The position numbers were made by a program, and so were the translations under genes. Below, piece by piece: positions 61,014 to 64,000 of a stretch of 64,000 bases of DNA. The notes under the pieces were generated by a model. It made no database searches. It was not told the origin of the DNA and was given only the letters and a program-made list of their open reading frames with translations. Source of the stretch: Virgibacillus ihumii (GTDB lineage Bacteria > Bacillota > Bacilli > Bacillales > Amphibacillaceae); contig NZ_CACVAN010000001.1 of NCBI RefSeq assembly GCF_902726655.1, positions 1,488,001-1,552,000 of the forward strand, in the 5' to 3' direction. Numbering within the stretch: position 1 is the first letter of the stretch; each line of letters opens with the position of its first letter.

Positions 61014-62885
61014 TTATTTCATTATTTTTTTATTAGCTGTCCGGAATAGATACCAGGTAACCAATGCAAAAGCAATCAATGATACTATTGGCCCAAAGAA
61101 TGCATCTGTCGGCATGGTAATTCCTGCGGTAACAGCAATTGCGACAAACACGCCCATCAATGCTTCACCAGCAATATAACCGGATGCCATCAGTATTCCT
61201 CTTTCATTTTTCGCTTTAAATTCCTCTTTACTTTTCGTAATTCTTTTGATTATGCCTTGTACAATTCCCCCCACCATAATTGGGGAAGTCAAATGGATCG
61301 GTAAATATAAGCCAACTGCGAACGGCAATGAACCAATTCCAAATAATTCAACCGTCGCAGCGGCAGCGGCTCCAATGAAGATCAGATTCCATGGAAGATT
61401 TCCTTCCATGATACCTTCGACTACCATTGACATCAGAACTGCTTGCGGTGCGGGCAGCTCAGCAGACCCGAAACCATATGCATTATCAAGTAGAATCAAA
61501 ACGAATCCGATGACAATACTGGTAATTAGAACGCCATATAGTTGGGCAACCTGCTGCCATTTTGGGGTAGCACCAACAATATAACCTGTTTTTAGGTCCT
61601 GTGACGTATCACCTGAAATGGCAGCTGCGATACAAACAACGGAGCCTATTGTGATAGCTGTTATCATTCCAGCCTCACCTGTATGCCCGATAGCAACAAG
61701 AATAAGCGATATAAAAATCAGCGCTCCGATTGTCATACCGGATACAGGGTTTGATGAACTTCCGACGATACCGACAATTCTGGATGACACGGTTACAAAG
61801 AAGAAACCAAAAATGAATAGCAGAAGGGCACCAATAATCCCCAGATTTATCGTAGGATAAAACATCAGAATACCCATAAACACAACCATTAACACCACAA
61901 TTAATGTATATGGAATATCCTTATCGGTTCGCAGGTCAGCTGTATCACCAGCAGAAGAAAATCCTCGTATGGACCCGCTAAACGATGAAATAATGGTCGG
62001 CAGCGTTTTCAGCAGCCCCACTATTCCCCCGAACGCAACGGCACCGGCTCCGATATAACGTAAGTAATTATTCCAAATGTCATGATAGCCCATTTCACCT
62101 ATCGGAACTTCACCGGGATAAATTGGTGTCGTGGCAAATTCTCCGATATAGCTGATCAACGGAATTATCCCCAGCCAGCCCAGCACACCGCCAGCAAACA
62201 TGATTCCTGCAATACGCGGGCCAATTATATATCCGACCGCAAGCAATGCAGGCATTACATCCATACCAATCGCCGCATTTTTAAATTTATAAATTTCCCA
62301 TTCCACAGACGTCGGAAACGCTTTTACAGCATCCGTTAAAAATTTGAATGCTGCACCAATTCCAAGGCCGCCAAATACCAGCTTTGCACCTTTCCCGCCT
62401 TCTTCTCCAGCATGCAAAACTTCAGCACAAGCGGTACCTTCCGGATATGGCAATGTTTCATGTTCCTGAACAATTAACGCGCGGCGAAGCGGAATCATTA
62501 GAACAACGCCAAGAATACCACCGGCCAGCGCAATAATGGCAATAGTGGTCAAACTTGGTTCCAATTGCCAGATAAATAATGCTGGCAACGTAAAAATAAT
62601 ACCGGCAGCCAGTGCTTCACCACTTGACGTAATTGTTTGAACGATGTTGTTCTCTAATATCGATGTACGTTTCATAATAATTCGCAGTATCGCCATCGAA
62701 ATAACGGCAGCCGGAATCGATGCAGAAACTGTCATACCTACAATTAACCCCAAATAAGCATTGGCAGCGCCAAATATAATGGCCAGAAATGCACCAACAA
62801 TCATGGAGATAATTGTAAATTCAGGCGGGTTCTTGGAGGCCGGAATATACGGTTTAAACCCGTTATCCGGATTTTCCTTTGACAC
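61014..62885 (-). CDS. OPT family oligopeptide transporter
   Basis: 623 residues with about 15 TM segments. GTG 62885 behind AAGGAAGG gives a polar start (SKENPDNGFKPYIPAS). Family features: GAANAYLGLIVGMTVSASIPAAV near residue 45, LPYPEGTACAEVLHAGEEGG (shared by the prokaryotic OPT group), and DTSQDLKTGYIVGATP. Proton-coupled uptake of peptides or metal chelates is known for the family; the substrate here is not known. Confidence 0.92.
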   Translation of the reverse strand: MSKENPDNGFKPYIPASKNPPEFTIISMIVGAFLAIIFGAANAYLGLIVGMTVSASIPAAVISMAILRIIMKRTSILENNIVQTITSSGEALAAGIIFTLPALFIWQLEPSLTTIAIIALAGGILGVVLMIPLRRALIVQEHETLPYPEGTACAEVLHAGEEGGKGAKLVFGGLGIGAAFKFLTDAVKAFPTSVEWEIYKFKNAAIGMDVMPALLAVGYIIGPRIAGIMFAGGVLGWLGIIPLISYIGEFATTPIYPGEVPIGEMGYHDIWNNYLRYIGAGAVAFGGIVGLLKTLPTIISSFSGSIRGFSSAGDTADLRTDKDIPYTLIVVLMVVFMGILMFYPTINLGIIGALLLFIFGFFFVTVSSRIVGIVGSSSNPVSGMTIGALIFISLILVAIGHTGEAGMITAITIGSVVCIAAAISGDTSQDLKTGYIVGATPKWQQVAQLYGVLITSIVIGFVLILLDNAYGFGSAELPAPQAVLMSMVVEGIMEGNLPWNLIFIGAAAAATVELFGIGSLPFAVGLYLPIHLTSPIMVGGIVQGIIKRITKSKEEFKAKNERGILMASGYIAGEALMGVFVAIAVTAGITMPTDAFFGPIVSLIAFALVTWYLFRTANKKIMK

Positions 62886-63136
62886 TATAAACACCTTCCT
62901 TTTGAATATTCTGGTTGATTGTGAAGTGTGTCCCCCTTCACATGTACACTTCCCTAAATCGACAATATTATTGCATAACATTATCAGCCACTAGAATATC
63001 ATAAACGCTTCTTCAATTTAAAATTTTTTTACAATTGATAATCAAAAAAGTTTGCTTCAAATTTGAAACTATTTTGTTGTCTATCCGTAGAACGAACTAT
63101 TGGAAAAATATTTACACTCAGGGAGGAGAACGGACG

Positions 63137-63668
63137 ATGAAAAGGAATGAAACTGGAACAACTTCAAAAACAAAGTCAGAGCAAAAGTCCTTCAAAAACA
63201 CTGAATCAATTCAAAAATATTTTGAACCAGTTTTCCGGTAACGAAAAGTCCGATAAATTCATTACGATGAAAAAAGAGGATGGCATGTATGTTATCACCA
63301 TGGATTTAAATGAGACGGCTTCACAGAAGGTACTTGAACAGGGAATGAAACAAATTAAAAATTCAATGAGTTCTCTAAAACAATTGGGTATTGCGAAATT
63401 TTTAAATAACATGAAGATTAAACATCTGAAACAAACTTTTTACATTGATCAGGAAACATTTGAACAGCAAAAAATGGAGCAACAAATGAAAATGGAAATG
63501 CCGATGAACAAAATCAAAATGACCATTGATCAGGATATGACAATGGAAGTCACCGGAAAAGTTGATAAGGCTATTACTATCCCTCAAAAAATCAAGAAGA
63601 ATGCTAAGACAATATCAATGGAGCAGCTCCAAAAAATGCAGGAACAGCAGAAAAAACAGTCCAAATAA
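63137..63668 (+). pseudogene. Fragment of a DUF6612-like lipoprotein gene
   Basis: An intact ribosome site (GGGAGGAG, 63121-63128) drives ATG 63137, but that frame ends after 34 codons. The long frame from ATG 63147 is one frame away. It encodes 173 residues that look like the C-terminal half of DUF6612-type lipoproteins (KKEDGMYVITMD, KHLKQTFYIDQETFEQQKMEQ, MTIDQDMTMEVTGKV), with no signal peptide or lipobox. So the 5' part is missing or shifted. Methionine- and glutamine-rich. Alternatively a functional cytosolic short form. Confidence 0.5.
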
Positions 63669-63673
63669 CTTAA

Positions 63674-63705
63674 AGTGGATGGGACCCGGAAGTCCCATCC
63701 ACTAT
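63674..63705. terminator. Bidirectional terminator
   Basis: A perfect 12-bp stem AGTGGATGGGAC/GTCCCATCCACT (63674-63685, 63692-63703). Confidence 0.85.
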
Positions 63706-63710
63706 TATTC

Positions 63711-64000
63711 TTAAAGCAATTTTGTCAGTGAATGAAATAGCTCCTCATCTCGTTCATCGAGTGATTTATCAATGAGCCTCTGCAGGTTCATTTTCTCCAG
63801 CTTACGAATTGTGACAGCGGTTTCATTATTATGATTATTTGTATTTTCTTCTCCTTTAAAGTAATACGGTTGGGCAATAGTTTCCAACTGGAGCAGAAAA
63901 TCCGGAAGGGAAATTAACTCAGACATAGTCAGGTAAACGATGTCTTTACCTTTTTGAAAAGCAAATCTTGCCCCCATATTTTCCACTTTTTGTGTTTTAC
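63711..64000 (-). CDS. IDEAL-domain protein (5' end outside window)
   Basis: The frame is open to the window edge; the in-window GTG has no ribosome site, so the start probably lies beyond 64000. The C-terminal block LQRLIDKSLDERDEELFHSL matches the IDEAL domain (IDxALxxxDxxxF) of small Bacillaceae proteins such as YpiB-type. The N-terminal part is not recognised. Function unknown. Confidence 0.65.
   Translation of the reverse strand, partial: KTQKVENMGARFAFQKGKDIVYLTMSELISLPDFLLQLETIAQPYYFKGEENTNNHNNETAVTIRKLEKMNLQRLIDKSLDERDEELFHSLTKLL

Overview
The window looks like one contiguous chromosomal piece from a low-GC Gram-positive rod of the family Bacillaceae. Gene content and order follow the Bacillus subtilis clpP-crh-whiA-yvcK-rapZ-yvcI-trxB, yvoF-ppaX-yvoD-lgt-hprK, uvrB-uvrA, minJ-ctpB, ftsE-ftsX, cccB-prfB-secA-hpf, and comFA/C-degV-degU-degS-yvyE neighbourhoods. 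Frequent TTG and GTG starts after strong AGGAGG-type ribosome sites, CtsR, CcpA, LexA and sigma-B-type sites, and a Bacillaceae-type dispersed repeat agree with this. A halotolerant genus of the Virgibacillus/Lentibacillus/Oceanobacillus group is my inference; the sequence does not prove it.

Layout: 1-2205 is the end of a peptide ABC transporter operon (binding protein tail and two permeases). 2321-4905 is an unfamiliar three-gene unit: a small membrane-anchored protein, a six-TM histidine kinase and a response regulator. clpP (5069-5662) follows under a CtsR-overlapped promoter. On the minus strand, crh-whiA-yvcK-rapZ-yvcI-trxB-yvcD (5845-12747) is interrupted by an IS200-type element between yvcI and trxB. 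12979-17061 is accessory: a frameshifted NERD-domain gene, a 42-bp tandem repeat array, and a LytTR regulator whose N-terminal half is a degenerate ABC ATPase, next to an ABC-2 exporter.

17089-24506 is a glycerol/dihydroxyacetone cluster on the minus strand: glpP, glpF, glpK, dhaK-L-M and glpD. Two RNA leaders with matching sequence lie in front of glpF and glpD, and a cre box sits over the glpF promoter. GlpP should antiterminate at these leaders. Glycerol enters through GlpF, is phosphorylated by GlpK and oxidised by GlpD; dihydroxyacetone is handled by the PTS-dependent DhaKLM kinase. HprK and Crh, which belong to carbon catabolite control, are in the same window.

24520-35660 holds yvoF, ppaX, yvoD, lgt, hprK, yvlD, yvlC, bshB2-yojF (bacillithiol) and uvrBA with a LexA box. 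35889-49781 carries a YtkA/FixH-type lipoprotein, minJ, ctpB, an M23 coiled-coil hydrolase beside ftsEX, cccB, prfB (with its programmed frameshift), secA and hpf (sigma-B-like promoter, nearby cre). 49107-57205 has comFC-comFA (no comFB), degV, degU-degS, yvyE and nagA-nagB. 57321-64000 has a VanZ-like protein, sinI-sinR, a PBP3-like lipoprotein, an OPT transporter, a truncated lipoprotein-like gene and an IDEAL-domain gene.

Non-coding structure stands out. There are five copies of a two-hairpin dispersed element with a conserved linker, two 120-bp Bacillaceae repeats, and several degenerate direct-repeat arrays in intergenic gaps. I saw no tRNA, rRNA or CRISPR array.
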